A stretch of 64,000 nucleotides of DNA, from contig JAHCIJ010000001.1 of NCBI GenBank assembly GCA_026129255.1, positions 310,001 to 374,000 of the forward strand, read 5' to 3'. Positions 42,972 through 50,770 of this stretch are shown here, in pieces; the stretch's first letter is position 1, and the number at the start of each line of letters is the position of its first letter. A program made the translations under genes and the position numbers. The notes under the pieces are model-generated. The model did no database searches, had not been told where the DNA came from, and saw only the letters and a program-made list of their open reading frames with translations. This DNA comes from Anaerolineales bacterium (lineage in GTDB: Bacteria > Chloroflexota > Anaerolineae > Anaerolineales > UBA11579).

Positions 42972-43157
42972 CTAGCGCGGTCTCCTGAGCATTGCGACTA
43001 CTAGGACAATAATCACGAGTGGCCAAAGTTTCGTGGCAGAGATAAGATCAAATAGAAACTCAAACGCAGACCTGATGAAAAAAAACGCGTCTGGGTTAAG
43101 AATCCACGCGCCGATAACGACAGCCGCAAGTATGGCGATGTTGGTTAGGAATTTCAA
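42972..43157 (-). CDS. Small membrane protein (61 residues)
   Basis: Two hydrophobic segments (about residues 5-19 and 25-56) and a basic end RRPR are visible. The start is a TTG at 43157 with a near-perfect ribosome-binding site AAGGAGGG six bases before it, which is the best argument that the gene is real. No family is recognised. It lies exactly where the rest of the EamA remnant would be, in opposite direction. Confidence 0.65.
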   Translation of the reverse strand: MKFLTNIAILAAVVIGAWILNPDAFFFIRSAFEFLFDLISATKLWPLVIIVLVVAMLRRPR

Positions 43158-43198
43158 GAATCACCCTCCTTGTAGACAAAGGTTATCATCACTCACTT

Positions 43199-44041
43199 AT
43201 GTTAGCTAGTTTAGCTGCTCCCATCATCTACGCGTTCTCTGCTGCCCTTGCGTGGGGCAGTGGTGACTTCGTTAGCGGGCTGGGGGCGCGCCGCATCGGC
43301 GCCTTCCACACCCTGCTGCTCTCGCTGCCGATCGGTGCGCTGCCTGCGTTGGCGGCCGCCTACCTCATCGGCGAGCCACTCTCTTCCAGCGCAGACCTGA
43401 TGTGGGGCATCGTCGGCGGCATGATGGGCACGGTGGGCTTCATGGCCATGCTGCACGGTTTCGCCGTGGGGCGCATGGGCGTGGTGTCGCCGGTGGCGGG
43501 CGCAATCGGCGCGGCGGTGCCGGTGCTGATCACCGCCATCCGTGAAGGGATGCCCGGCCAGCAGCAGTTGCTGGGCTTTGCCGTGGCGCTGGCCAGCATC
43601 TGGTTGGTTTCGCCGCGCGGCGGTGACAAGAAACACAGCTCGGGACTCGGCTATGGGCTGATCGCTGGCTTGGGCTTCGGCTTGTTCTTCACCACGCTGG
43701 ATCAGATCAGCGAAACCGCCACCTTTTGGCCGCTGGCGGCCAGCCGCCTGGCGTCTACTTTGTTGTTGGCGGCTATTGCAGTAGCCGCCCGCCGCCCGCT
43801 GCTGCCGGGCAAGCTGCCGGTGGCCATCCTGATCGGTTCGGGCGTGCTGGATATGCTGGGCAATTTCCTGTTCCTGCGGGCAGTGCAATACGGCCGGTTG
43901 GACATTGCCGCAGTGTTGATCTCGCTTGGCCCGGGTATTACGGTGCTGTTGGCGCGTCTGGTTGAGAAGGAGCATCTTAGCCGTGTGCAGGTGGCTGGGG
44001 TGGGGCTGGCGTTGGTGGCAATTGCGCTGATTACGACCTAG
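43199..44041 (+). CDS. EamA/DMT-family transporter
   Basis: The 280-residue protein has ten membrane segments in two EamA repeats. Typical landmarks are FSAALAWGSGDFVSGLGA at the start, SPVAGAIGAAVPVLITAI in repeat 1 and ALVLISLGPGITVLLARLVEKEHLSRVQVAGVGLALVAIALI in repeat 2 (written here in shortened form). Such permeases export metabolites; the substrate is unknown. TATCAT lies 9 bases before ATG 43199. The stop codon is 9 bases before a CCACAAAGACAC repeat. Confidence 0.88.
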   Translation: MLASLAAPIIYAFSAALAWGSGDFVSGLGARRIGAFHTLLLSLPIGALPALAAAYLIGEPLSSSADLMWGIVGGMMGTVGFMAMLHGFAVGRMGVVSPVAGAIGAAVPVLITAIREGMPGQQQLLGFAVALASIWLVSPRGGDKKHSSGLGYGLIAGLGFGLFFTTLDQISETATFWPLAASRLASTLLLAAIAVAARRPLLPGKLPVAILIGSGVLDMLGNFLFLRAVQYGRLDIAAVLISLGPGITVLLARLVEKEHLSRVQVAGVGLALVAIALITT

Positions 44042-44050
44042 ATAAGGCCT

Positions 44051-44157
44051 TAACCACAAAGACACAAAGGAAACATCAGACAGGGCACTGGTTTATTCGG
44101 CCCTTAACGGATCCCTCCTCGGCCGCGCTCAAGCGCAGGCCTCGTTCGGGATGACAA
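44051..44157. repeat. CCACAAAGACAC repeat and right half of an inverted element
   Basis: CCACAAAGACACAAAGG stands at 44054-44070. The block 44100-44157 is a right end (CTTAACGGATCCCTCC to TCGGGATGACAA) with an inner hairpin GGCC...GGCC; its left partner is missing. Confidence 0.72.
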
Positions 44158-44166
44158 ACGAGACGT

Positions 44167-44829
44167 TTACCACTCCAGCGGCTCGATCCCATATTGTTGT
44201 AAATAGGCATTCGTCTTCGAGAACGGCTTGCTGCCGAAGAAACCATTGTGCGCCGAGAGCGGTGAGGGATGGGCTGACTCGAGCACCAGGTGCTTCATGC
44301 GGTCAATGAAGGCGCCTTTGCGGCGCGCATAGGCGCCCCATAAGATGAAGACGATGTGCTCGCGCTCCTGTGAGAGCAGGCGCAGCGCCGCATCGGTGAA
44401 CTCTTCCCAGCCTTTGCCCTGGTGGCTGGCGGCGGCGCCGCGGCGCACGGTGAGCGTAGCGTTCAGCAGCAGCACGCCTTGCTGCGCCCAGCGTGCCAGG
44501 TCGCCGCTGGCGGGCGGCTGGCTGCCCAGATCAGCCTGCAATTCTTTGTAGATGTTCTGCAGCGAGGGCGGCAGCGCCACGCCCTCGTTGACGGAGAAGC
44601 TCAGGCCATTGGCCTGGCCGGGACCGTGATAGGGGTCTTGCCCCAGGATGACCACCTTCACTGTGTCAAAGGGGCAAGCGTCAAAGGCGTTGAAGATCTT
44701 GCCGCCCGGCGGGTAGATGGTGAATTGCTTGTACTCGGCGCGCACGAACTCGGCCAACTGGGCGAAATAGGGTTTCTCAAATTCTTCGGCCAGCTTTTCC
44801 TTCCAACTGGCTTCGATGCGCACGTCCAT
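44167..44829 (-). CDS. ung: Uracil-DNA glycosylase, family 1
   Basis: The 220-residue enzyme removes uracil from DNA. The water-activating loop GQDPYHG (Asp 65) and the HPSPLSA leucine loop near residue 187 are complete, as is LLLNATLTVRRG. TATACT lies exactly 6 bases before ATG 44829, so the mRNA is predicted to be leaderless. The stop codon is close to an element end. Confidence 0.96.
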   Translation of the reverse strand: MDVRIEASWKEKLAEEFEKPYFAQLAEFVRAEYKQFTIYPPGGKIFNAFDACPFDTVKVVILGQDPYHGPGQANGLSFSVNEGVALPPSLQNIYKELQADLGSQPPASGDLARWAQQGVLLLNATLTVRRGAAASHQGKGWEEFTDAALRLLSQEREHIVFILWGAYARRKGAFIDRMKHLVLESAHPSPLSAHNGFFGSKPFSKTNAYLQQYGIEPLEW

Positions 44830-44891
44830 GTAATGAGTATAAAAGCGATTGAAAAATTAAGCAGAATCGGGTTTTGCCTGGAGGGAACTGG

Positions 44892-45165
44892 TTGTCATTG
44901 CGAGGCGCAGGCCTGCCTGCGCACGAAGCAATCTGCCTGCTTATATCAAGCTTAAACCAGATTCCTTCATTCGTTGCAGCCTGCATAAACACGAACTGCA
45001 ATACTTCTCGCGATGACAGAGATACACGTTATTGTCGATACTACTAAGACCAAACATGCGTATGAACTGCAAAAATAGCTTGTCTGTTTCTTGACCTAAA
45101 GGATTCCTCGGCTAGAACATATTTATCTTTTGGTGAGCTCAGTATTCCGCCTCGGAATGACGAAA
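44892..45165. repeat. Inverted-repeat element and a right half copy
   Basis: At 44892-45018 is a 127-bp element with ends TTGTCATTGCGAGG and CTCGCGATGACA and the inner hairpin GCGCAGG/CCTGCGC before CGAAGCAATC. At 45091-45165 is a right half (GACCTAAAGGATTCC to CGGAATGACGA). No gene is seen in this 417-base gap apart from the ArsR promoter at its end. Confidence 0.8.
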
Positions 45166-45211
45166 GCTATGGAGGGGCCATCGCGTCGCTTCACGCCGGG
45201 ATATTTAGGTA

Positions 45212-45240
45212 TTGACTTAATTAAGTGATTGGCTTATCAT
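45212..45240 (+). promoter_or_regulatory. Promoter and candidate operator of the ArsR gene
   Basis: TTGACT (45212-45217) and TATCAT (45235-45240) are 17 bases apart, and ATG follows after 6 bases. A perfect 12-bp palindrome ACTTAATTAAGT (45215-45226) overlaps the -35 box and is a likely site for the ArsR-type repressor. Confidence 0.85.
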
Positions 45241-45246
45241 TTTGAC

Positions 45247-45570
45247 ATGAACGCGTTCGCAGCCTTGGCAGACCCCACTCGCTTGCGCATCTTCGAGCTC
45301 ATTGCGCAGGGTGAAAAAAGCGTGGGCGAGATCGTGGGTCGCTTTAGCTTCAAGGCACCCACTATCTCCCAGCATCTGAAAGTGCTCAAGCAAGCCAACC
45401 TGGTACAGGTGCGTGCCGAAGGGCAAAAACGCTACTACGCCGTCAATCAGGTTGAGCTTGAGCATATGCAGGCCTGGCTCAACACGATGCGCAAGCAGTG
45501 GAACACCCATCTCGATGCATTGGAGCACGTGTTGGAAGATGAAAAACGAAAAACAAAAGGAAGCCAATAA
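45247..45570 (+). CDS. ArsR-family transcriptional regulator
   Basis: The 107-residue protein is a winged helix of the ArsR/SmtB type: LADPTRLRIFELIAQGEKSVGEIVGRFSFKAPTISQHLKVLKQANLV, then EGQKRYYAVN. It has no metal-binding Cys set, so it belongs to the non-metal group usually paired with SRPBCC proteins. The predicted mRNA is leaderless (see promoter); the open frame to 45229 lies within the -10 box. The SRPBCC gene follows after one base. Confidence 0.92.
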   Translation: MNAFAALADPTRLRIFELIAQGEKSVGEIVGRFSFKAPTISQHLKVLKQANLVQVRAEGQKRYYAVNQVELEHMQAWLNTMRKQWNTHLDALEHVLEDEKRKTKGSQ

Positions 45571-45571
45571 T

Positions 45572-46009
45572 ATGCAATTACCCCCACCTGTTGTCATTCA
45601 CCGTACTCTCAATGCGCCTGCCGATCTGGTATGGCGAGCGCTTACCGATATAAGCCTGCTCAAGCAGTGGCTCAGCTTCTTTCCCGATTTCAAAGCTGAA
45701 GTAGGTTTTGAAACTCGCTTTGCTCTTGGCCCGAGCGAGGATCGCCAGTATGAACATATCTGCCAGGTGACCGAAGTTGAAGAGGGCCGGAAACTCACCT
45801 ACAGTTGGCGCTTCAAGGATATTGCGGGCGATTCGTACGTTACCTTCGAGCTCGAGGCTCAAGGCGAGCAGACATTGCTCACCCTCACGCATCGCATCAC
45901 TGAGGCCTTTCCTTCCGACAATCCCGATCTTGCTGCTGAAGGTTTTGTCACCGGTTGGACCTATACCGCTGACGCGCTCAAGAGCTTTGTGGAAAGCCAG
46001 ACAGGCTGA
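45572..46009 (+). CDS. SRPBCC / AHSA1-like protein
   Basis: The 145-residue protein has the START-like fold of the AHSA1 group: VIHRTLNAPADLVWRALTDISLLKQW, then RQYEHICQVTEVEEGRKLTYSW and a last amphipathic helix GWTYTADALKSFVE. Such proteins bind hydrophobic ligands. AAAAGGAAG precedes ATG 45572, which starts one base after the ArsR stop, so both are one unit; the regulator may sense the ligand of this protein. Confidence 0.88.
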   Translation: MQLPPPVVIHRTLNAPADLVWRALTDISLLKQWLSFFPDFKAEVGFETRFALGPSEDRQYEHICQVTEVEEGRKLTYSWRFKDIAGDSYVTFELEAQGEQTLLTLTHRITEAFPSDNPDLAAEGFVTGWTYTADALKSFVESQTG

Positions 46010-46032
46010 CCGCTCGAGCCGCGCATTCTTAC

Positions 46033-46062
46033 AAATGGCCAGGCATACAGCCTGGCCATTTG
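46033..46062 (+). terminator. Intrinsic terminator after ArsR-SRPBCC
   Basis: AAATGGCCAGGC and GCCTGGCCATTT form a perfect 12-bp stem around ATACA, with only a short T run after it. Confidence 0.8.
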
Positions 46063-46179
46063 CTTTGTCAGGTGTTGAGGAAATCAAAAACAGTTGATTA
46101 ACTGATCAATCGATTGTCTGTGATTGTCCCTGCATAGATTAAAATCAAATCCTGACCTCTGACCAAGGAGCCATCTCTA

Positions 46180-47313
46180 ATGAATTTTGAACTTAGCCAG
46201 GAGCACAAACAATGGCAAGCCGCCGTGCACGATTTTGTCGCCAAGGAGATCAAGCCCAAGGCGCGTGAAGTGGATGAGCGCAGCGAGTTCAACTGGGAGG
46301 CCGCCCGCAAGGGCGCGGCGCTCGGCCTGCTGGGTATGCACATTCCCGAAGCCTATGGCGGCGCCGAGCTGGACACACTGAGCATTGTGCTGGCGGTGGA
46401 AGAGATGGGCTGGGGCTGCGGCAGCACCGCGCTCAGCATCGGCGCCCACAGCGCCCTGGGCTGCGCGCCGGTGGCGCTCTTCGGTTCTGAGGAGCTGAAG
46501 CAAAAGTACCTACCCGTGGCCGCCAGCGGCAAAAGCAAACTGGCTGCCCTGGCGCTGACCGAGCCTGGTGCTGGCTCAGACCTGGGCGGCGGAGTACAGA
46601 CGCGCGCCACGCGGGATGGCGACAGTTGGGTGATCAACGGCAGCAAGATGTGGTGCACCAATGCCTCGATCGCTGATTTCATCGTCACCCTCGTGCGCAC
46701 CGGCGAGCGCCACAGCCTCATCCTTGTGCCAACCGATAGCCAGGGGCTGTCCGTTGGCCCTGCGGAGAAGAAGATGGGCCTGCACGGTTCGCCCACGCAC
46801 GCCGTCAGCTATCAGGATGTGCGCGTGCCCGCCGGCAACCTGCTGGGCGAAGAAGGCAAGGGGCTGGGCTATACCTTCGCCACATTGGATGGCGGTCGCG
46901 TCGGCATCGGTGCGCTTTCGGTGGGCCTGGCACGCGCCGCGCTGGAGGAGGCCGTGAAGTACGCCAAGGAGCGCAAGACCTTCGGCCAACCCATCGCCAA
47001 CCACCAGGCGATCCAGTGGATGCTGGCCGATGCCGAGACCCAGCTGAGCGCGGCGCGCTTGCTGGTGTGGCAAGCCGCCTGGAACAAGGACAATGGCAAG
47101 CCCTTCGCCAAGGAAGCGGCGATGGCCAAGCTGTTCGCTACCGAAGTGGCCGAGACGATCTGCCGCAACGCCATCCAAATTCATGGCGGCTACGGCTACA
47201 GCTCAGAATTTCCGGTGGAGCTGATCTACCGTGATGCGCGCCTGATGACGATCGGCGAGGGCACCAGCGAGATCATGCGCATGGTGATTGCGCGTCACGT
47301 AGTGGAGGGGTAA
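46180..47313 (+). CDS. Acyl-CoA dehydrogenase
   Basis: The 377-residue flavoenzyme introduces a double bond into acyl-CoA. Landmarks are IPEAYGGAELD, LALTEPGAGSDLGGGVQTRA (the first family signature), KTFGQPIANHQAIQWMLAD (the second) and the catalytic Glu in MTIGEGTSEIMRMVIAR near the end. Its position of Glu is that of short-/medium-chain enzymes. CAAGGAG stands 9 bases before ATG 46180. It may work with the acyl-CoA synthetase at 40.3 kb. The next gene overlaps by one base. Confidence 0.93.
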   Translation: MNFELSQEHKQWQAAVHDFVAKEIKPKAREVDERSEFNWEAARKGAALGLLGMHIPEAYGGAELDTLSIVLAVEEMGWGCGSTALSIGAHSALGCAPVALFGSEELKQKYLPVAASGKSKLAALALTEPGAGSDLGGGVQTRATRDGDSWVINGSKMWCTNASIADFIVTLVRTGERHSLILVPTDSQGLSVGPAEKKMGLHGSPTHAVSYQDVRVPAGNLLGEEGKGLGYTFATLDGGRVGIGALSVGLARAALEEAVKYAKERKTFGQPIANHQAIQWMLADAETQLSAARLLVWQAAWNKDNGKPFAKEAAMAKLFATEVAETICRNAIQIHGGYGYSSEFPVELIYRDARLMTIGEGTSEIMRMVIARHVVEG

Positions 47314-47657
47314 TGGCTGAGCTTGAAGAGTGGCTGTATATCTTGCGGCCCAACCGGCCTGAGATGCTGGTGGAACCTACGTACGCGGAGCAGATCCATG
47401 TGCGCGAGCACTACGCCTACCAGAAGCACTTGCTGGCTAACAATATCCTGGTGCATACCGGGCGCACGCGCAATGATGACAAGGATATGTTATTGCTGGT
47501 GGTGTTGAGGACACCCTCTGGGCGTGCGGCTGAGCAATATATGCAGGCCGACCCACTGGTAAAAAACGGCTTGATGTCGGCAACGCTGTATCCGTATTGG
47601 GCTGCTCTGCAAGAGGGTGCTATTAGGGGAGAAGGGATTGACGAACAAGGGGCGTAG
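47313..47657 (+). CDS. YciI-like protein
   Basis: The 114-residue product has a dimeric alpha/beta-barrel look: WLYILRPNRPEML at the start, HVREHYAYQKHLLANNILVHTG with the conserved His, and AEQYMQADPLVKNGLMSATLYPYWAAL. YciI proteins are muconolactone isomerase-like with poorly known function. The start overlaps the stop of the acyl-CoA dehydrogenase gene (TAATG), so the two are co-translated. Confidence 0.85.
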   Translation: MAELEEWLYILRPNRPEMLVEPTYAEQIHVREHYAYQKHLLANNILVHTGRTRNDDKDMLLLVVLRTPSGRAAEQYMQADPLVKNGLMSATLYPYWAALQEGAIRGEGIDEQGA

Positions 47658-47753
47658 GTCAATCCGTTTGCAGTACGATTGATTTAGTAGGTTAGGTGCC
47701 TGCTTACGCAAACGGCGGAACAATCTAGTCTATCCACGCTTAATAACCCATTC

Positions 47754-47901
47754 TGTCATTCCGAACGAGCAGCGTAGTGCCGCGCAGCGGCACTTGCGCG
47801 AGGAGGAATCCTTTAGGTCATTTCAAAACATGTTTACTTTGCAGTGGCCTAAAGGATTCCTAGCCTTCGGCGCGCCTTCGGCTACTACGCTTGGAATGAC
47901 A
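47754..47901. repeat. Inverted-repeat element (148 bp)
   Basis: The ends are TGTCATTCCGAACGAGC and TGGAATGACA. The left arm has an extra-long hairpin (GCGTAGTGCCGC/GCGGCACTTGCGC). The inner words CTTTAGG and CCTAAAG also face each other. The remaining part of the 381-base gap shows no gene; GGAGGAA at 48028 serves the next gene. Confidence 0.82.
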
Positions 47902-48038
47902 CTCAGTTGGGGTTTCCTCAATATTCAGAGACGCGTTTTTACATCCAAAACAATGCACTTCCACATTAAGCTCACACTCAGAATTCGCAGCACATATCCC
48001 CACAACCCTTCGTTATCGCCCATACAAGGAGGAACTGT

Positions 48039-48479
48039 ATGGAAAAGTCCACACTCTCTCGTATTGGTGCACTCATTGCATTGTTCGCACTCCTGGTGCT
48101 GCCCTTGGCCAGTTGTGGCACAGGCGACATCACCGGCCCTGGTTTGTTCAAGCTGGATGGCGCCGAGCTGCACAAGATCCTCGTGCTGGCGGCTGTAGTT
48201 GCCGCGGCCCTGGCCATCTTCTACGTCACGCGTAACGCCCAGATCGGCTTGGGCGGCCTAGGCCTGGCCTCCCTGGCGGTCGCTGCGCTGATGGTGGTGC
48301 AGGATGGCAACGCTGATACGGCGGTGCGTTATGGCACCTGGGTCGCCGCTGCCGGTTTTATGCTGGTGCTGATCGCTGGGCTGACCACGCCTGAGGCCAG
48401 GCCAGCCGCGGTGCGCAAGATGCCACGCAAGCGTGCTGCCCCCAAGAAGGCTGCACGCAAGAAGACGGTAAGGCGTTAG
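48039..48479 (+). CDS. Membrane lipoprotein with basic tail (146 residues)
   Basis: A signal peptide with lipobox-like LASC is followed by three hydrophobic segments (about residues 47-63, 69-87 and 98-116), then an Ala/Lys/Arg-rich tail of 28 residues (MPRKRAAPKKAARKKTVRR). The tail looks like those of nucleic-acid- or phospholipid-binding proteins. No family is recognised. AAGGAGGAA stands 5 bases before ATG 48039. Confidence 0.75.
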   Translation: MEKSTLSRIGALIALFALLVLPLASCGTGDITGPGLFKLDGAELHKILVLAAVVAAALAIFYVTRNAQIGLGGLGLASLAVAALMVVQDGNADTAVRYGTWVAAAGFMLVLIAGLTTPEARPAAVRKMPRKRAAPKKAARKKTVRR

Positions 48480-48511
48480 CTGAACTCCTAGCTAATCGCA
48501 GAGCAAATTCT

Positions 48512-48569
48512 GTCGGCTAGTCACTTGGTCCATTGGTCATAAGACCAGTAGACGAAGGGACTAGCCGAC
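48512..48569. repeat. GTCGGCTAGTC inverted element (58 bp)
   Basis: The ends GTCGGCTAGTC and GACTAGCCGAC are perfect complements, and the inner words TTGGTC and GACCAG also pair. It lies between convergent genes. Confidence 0.85.
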
Positions 48570-48574
48570 ATTCT

Positions 48575-48859
48575 TTAGATCAACTCAATCTGGTCATCCA
48601 CCACTTCGGCATCGTGCCAGTTGCGCTCCACCCAGCGCACTACCTCGTGCAGGCTGCGTTCGGCCGCCCCGCCGCGCGTGTTCACCACGGCGCAGGCCAC
48701 CACCGCATCCTGCCAGCTATCCTGCTGGCCCACCTCGGCCGCCGAGACGTTGAACTCGCGCCGCAGGCGTGTCAATAGCGGCAGCAGGCGGCTGCGTTTC
48801 GCCTTCAGCGAATCGCTGCCTACAAAACGCAGGTGCAATAGCAGCACGCCAACTTTCAT
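48575..48859 (-). CDS. DUF503 family protein
   Basis: The 94-residue product has the full DUF503/YlxP pattern: MKVGVLLLHLRFVGSDSLKAKRS, then LLTRLRREFNVSAAEVGQQDSWQ and RSLHEVVRWVERN. YlxP lies in ribosome-factor operons in Firmicutes and is thought to act in ribosome maturation. TATAAT lies exactly 6 bases before ATG 48859 and is shared with the divergent gene. Confidence 0.92.
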   Translation of the reverse strand: MKVGVLLLHLRFVGSDSLKAKRSRLLPLLTRLRREFNVSAAEVGQQDSWQDAVVACAVVNTRGGAAERSLHEVVRWVERNWHDAEVVDDQIELI

Positions 48860-48865
48860 ACGCGC

Positions 48866-48875
48866 ATTATATAAT
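48866..48875. promoter_or_regulatory. Palindromic double -10 box shared by divergent genes
   Basis: ATTATATAAT is its own complement. Read leftwards it gives TATAAT 6 bases before the DUF503 start (48859); read rightwards it gives TATAAT 9 bases before the DUF4230 start (48885). The start codons are only 25 bases apart. Confidence 0.8.
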
Positions 48876-48884
48876 CAACCCACT

Positions 48885-49550
48885 ATGGAAAAACTACGCG
48901 CATGGCTCCCTGTGGTCGCTTCGCTGGTGCTGGTTGGCATTGTGGGCTGGGGCATGCTCCAGATCCTTGGCCTGGTGCGGGACACGGCCGCGGCCAGCCT
49001 CAACCCGGTGCAGCAGTTGTCTGAGTCGGTCAGTACGCAGGTGGCCAATGTGCTCAATCCCACGCCTACGGTGATTCCTGACCCGGTCACCATCGTGCAC
49101 GAAGTGCGCAGCATGGCGCGCCTCGAAACTATCCAGTACTCGGTCGAGAAGATCATTAGCGCCGAAACGCGTCAGGGCCTGTTCGGCTTCCTGGTGGGCG
49201 ACCGTATTCTCTTTGTGGCTCACGGCACGGTCATCGCTGGCGTGGATCTGCAAAAGCTGAATCCTGAAGATCTGCGCGTGGAGGGCGGCGTGCTGTATGT
49301 GACCTTGCCGCCTGCCGAGGTCTTTGTGGCCACGTTGGAGAATGACCGCTCTTACGTCTACGACCGCGAGCAGGGCGTGCTGACGCGTGGCGACCAGAAC
49401 CTGGAGACCGTAGCGCGCCAGGCCGCCGAAGATGAGATCAAAAAAGCCGCCCTGGCGGACGGCATTCTCGAGCAGGCGCAGATCAACGCCGAGAACTTTC
49501 TGTATCGCTTCTTTTTACAGTTGGGTTTCCCGGAAGTAATTTTTGAATAA
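48885..49550 (+). CDS. DUF4230-like membrane-anchored protein
   Basis: The 221-residue protein has one N-terminal membrane segment (about residues 8-28) and an outside domain with IVHEVRSMARLETIQYSVEKIISAE, then GDRILFVAHGTVIAGVDLQKL and VTLPPAEVFVATLEND, which is the DUF4230 pattern. Function is unknown. ATG 48885 fits the shared promoter; the upstream open frame to 48621 is antisense to the DUF503 gene. Confidence 0.85.
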   Translation: MEKLRAWLPVVASLVLVGIVGWGMLQILGLVRDTAAASLNPVQQLSESVSTQVANVLNPTPTVIPDPVTIVHEVRSMARLETIQYSVEKIISAETRQGLFGFLVGDRILFVAHGTVIAGVDLQKLNPEDLRVEGGVLYVTLPPAEVFVATLENDRSYVYDREQGVLTRGDQNLETVARQAAEDEIKKAALADGILEQAQINAENFLYRFFLQLGFPEVIFE

Positions 49551-49555
49551 AGCGA

Positions 49556-49840
49556 GTGATGAGTGAACAGTGATGAGTGAACAGGTTTTAAACCTGCTCA
49601 CTGTTCATCTTCTTGCATTTATTGTCATTCCGAACCAGCGGAGCGAGGGAGGAATCCGTTCTACGCATGGTTTCAGAAAGTATTGTTCTAAGCAACAGCA
49701 CCAATGTAATTTTTAACAGATGTGGACGAGTTTCTTCATTGCCTTAACGGATTCCTCCTCGGCTGCGCCTCGTTCGGAATGACAAGCGTGCCTATTCAGC
49801 GAGGCCTGCTTACTGATTACCCCTCACTGCTCACTTTGCC
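49556..49840. repeat. GTGAACAGT-type element and a 164-bp inverted element
   Basis: At 49556-49611 the words GATGAGTGAACAGG and CCTGCTCACTGTTCATC face each other around TTTTAAA. At 49622-49785 is an element with ends TTGTCATTCCGAAC and GTTCGGAATGACAA. At 49810-49840 a further CCTCACTGCTCAC word follows. No gene is seen. Confidence 0.82.
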
Positions 49841-50677
49841 TTACGCTCTTTCCATCCACGCATCACTTGCATAGCGCTCCGCTTCCCACTCGGCCGCGGC
49901 CGCTTCTTCCTCGGCGCTTAGTTCGCCCTCGACCAGTTCAATGTTCAATTCTTCAGCAAAGCCAGCGATGAAGGCGGCTGCCGCTTCGGCGTAGCTCGGT
50001 GTGCGGCCCAGCCCCTCTTCCGCCGTGGCGGCGCGCTGGCGCACGCGTACCGCGCTCTCGGCACGCTCGGCCTCGTTGGCATACACCAGCGCTTCAGTGA
50101 TGCGCGCAATATCGCCATACAGCGGCAGGCTGCCGTGCTGCAGCACGCCGCCTTTGCGGCGTGCCTGCGCGCTACCTATAAGCTTCTTGCCGCCCAGAGT
50201 GATCTCGTAATCAGAGGGCACTTCAAAACATACCGGTCCAGCATCGCCCGAGCTGCCGGGGAAGGCGTGCTGTGGCTGCTGCTGTACCGCCAGGCCTAGT
50301 GCGCCCAGCGAGCGCATCAGCGCGCCGGAGATGCGGCGGTAGCTTTCCAGCACGCCGCCCGCCAGGCGTGGCTCATCGTTGGGGCCGATGACGGAATAGG
50401 TGAGCTCGTCAACATGCAGGATGGCGCGGCCGCCGGTGGGGCGGCGCACCATGCCCCAGCCGTTGGCGGCCAGGCGCGCGTGGTCCACATCCGCCAGCGG
50501 CTGGCCCAGGCCGAGGGTCAGGGTGCCTGGCGCCCAGTCGTACAGGCGCAGGGTGGGTGGGGCGGCGCCTTTGCGCGCCAACTCCAGGATGGCATCGTCC
50601 ACCGCCATGTTGCGTATGCCGCTGGCCGGCGCGTGGCGCAGCAGGCGCCATTGTGAAAAAGGGAGATTTGAAATCAT
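49841..50677 (-). CDS. Lipoate-protein ligase A family protein
   Basis: The 278-residue enzyme belongs to the biotin/lipoate ligase fold: RRPTGGRAILHVDELTYSV carries the RRxxGGxxxxH core, and VCFEVPSDYEI with GGKKLIGSAQARRKG holds the conserved Lys. Such enzymes attach lipoate or octanoate to carrier proteins; GcvH, encoded at 29.9 kb, is a likely target. The C-terminal 40 residues are Glu/Ala-rich. Whether it is a true ligase or an octanoyltransferase cannot be told. Confidence 0.88.
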   Translation of the reverse strand: MISNLPFSQWRLLRHAPASGIRNMAVDDAILELARKGAAPPTLRLYDWAPGTLTLGLGQPLADVDHARLAANGWGMVRRPTGGRAILHVDELTYSVIGPNDEPRLAGGVLESYRRISGALMRSLGALGLAVQQQPQHAFPGSSGDAGPVCFEVPSDYEITLGGKKLIGSAQARRKGGVLQHGSLPLYGDIARITEALVYANEAERAESAVRVRQRAATAEEGLGRTPSYAEAAAAFIAGFAEELNIELVEGELSAEEEAAAAEWEAERYASDAWMERA

Positions 50678-50770
50678 TTCATCAGAGAGGATGCATAAAG
50701 GACGGGTGTTATTATACGCGCCGCCGAATCAAAGCGACTCTTATTTGGAGCCAAACAGGATACTTCCCTT

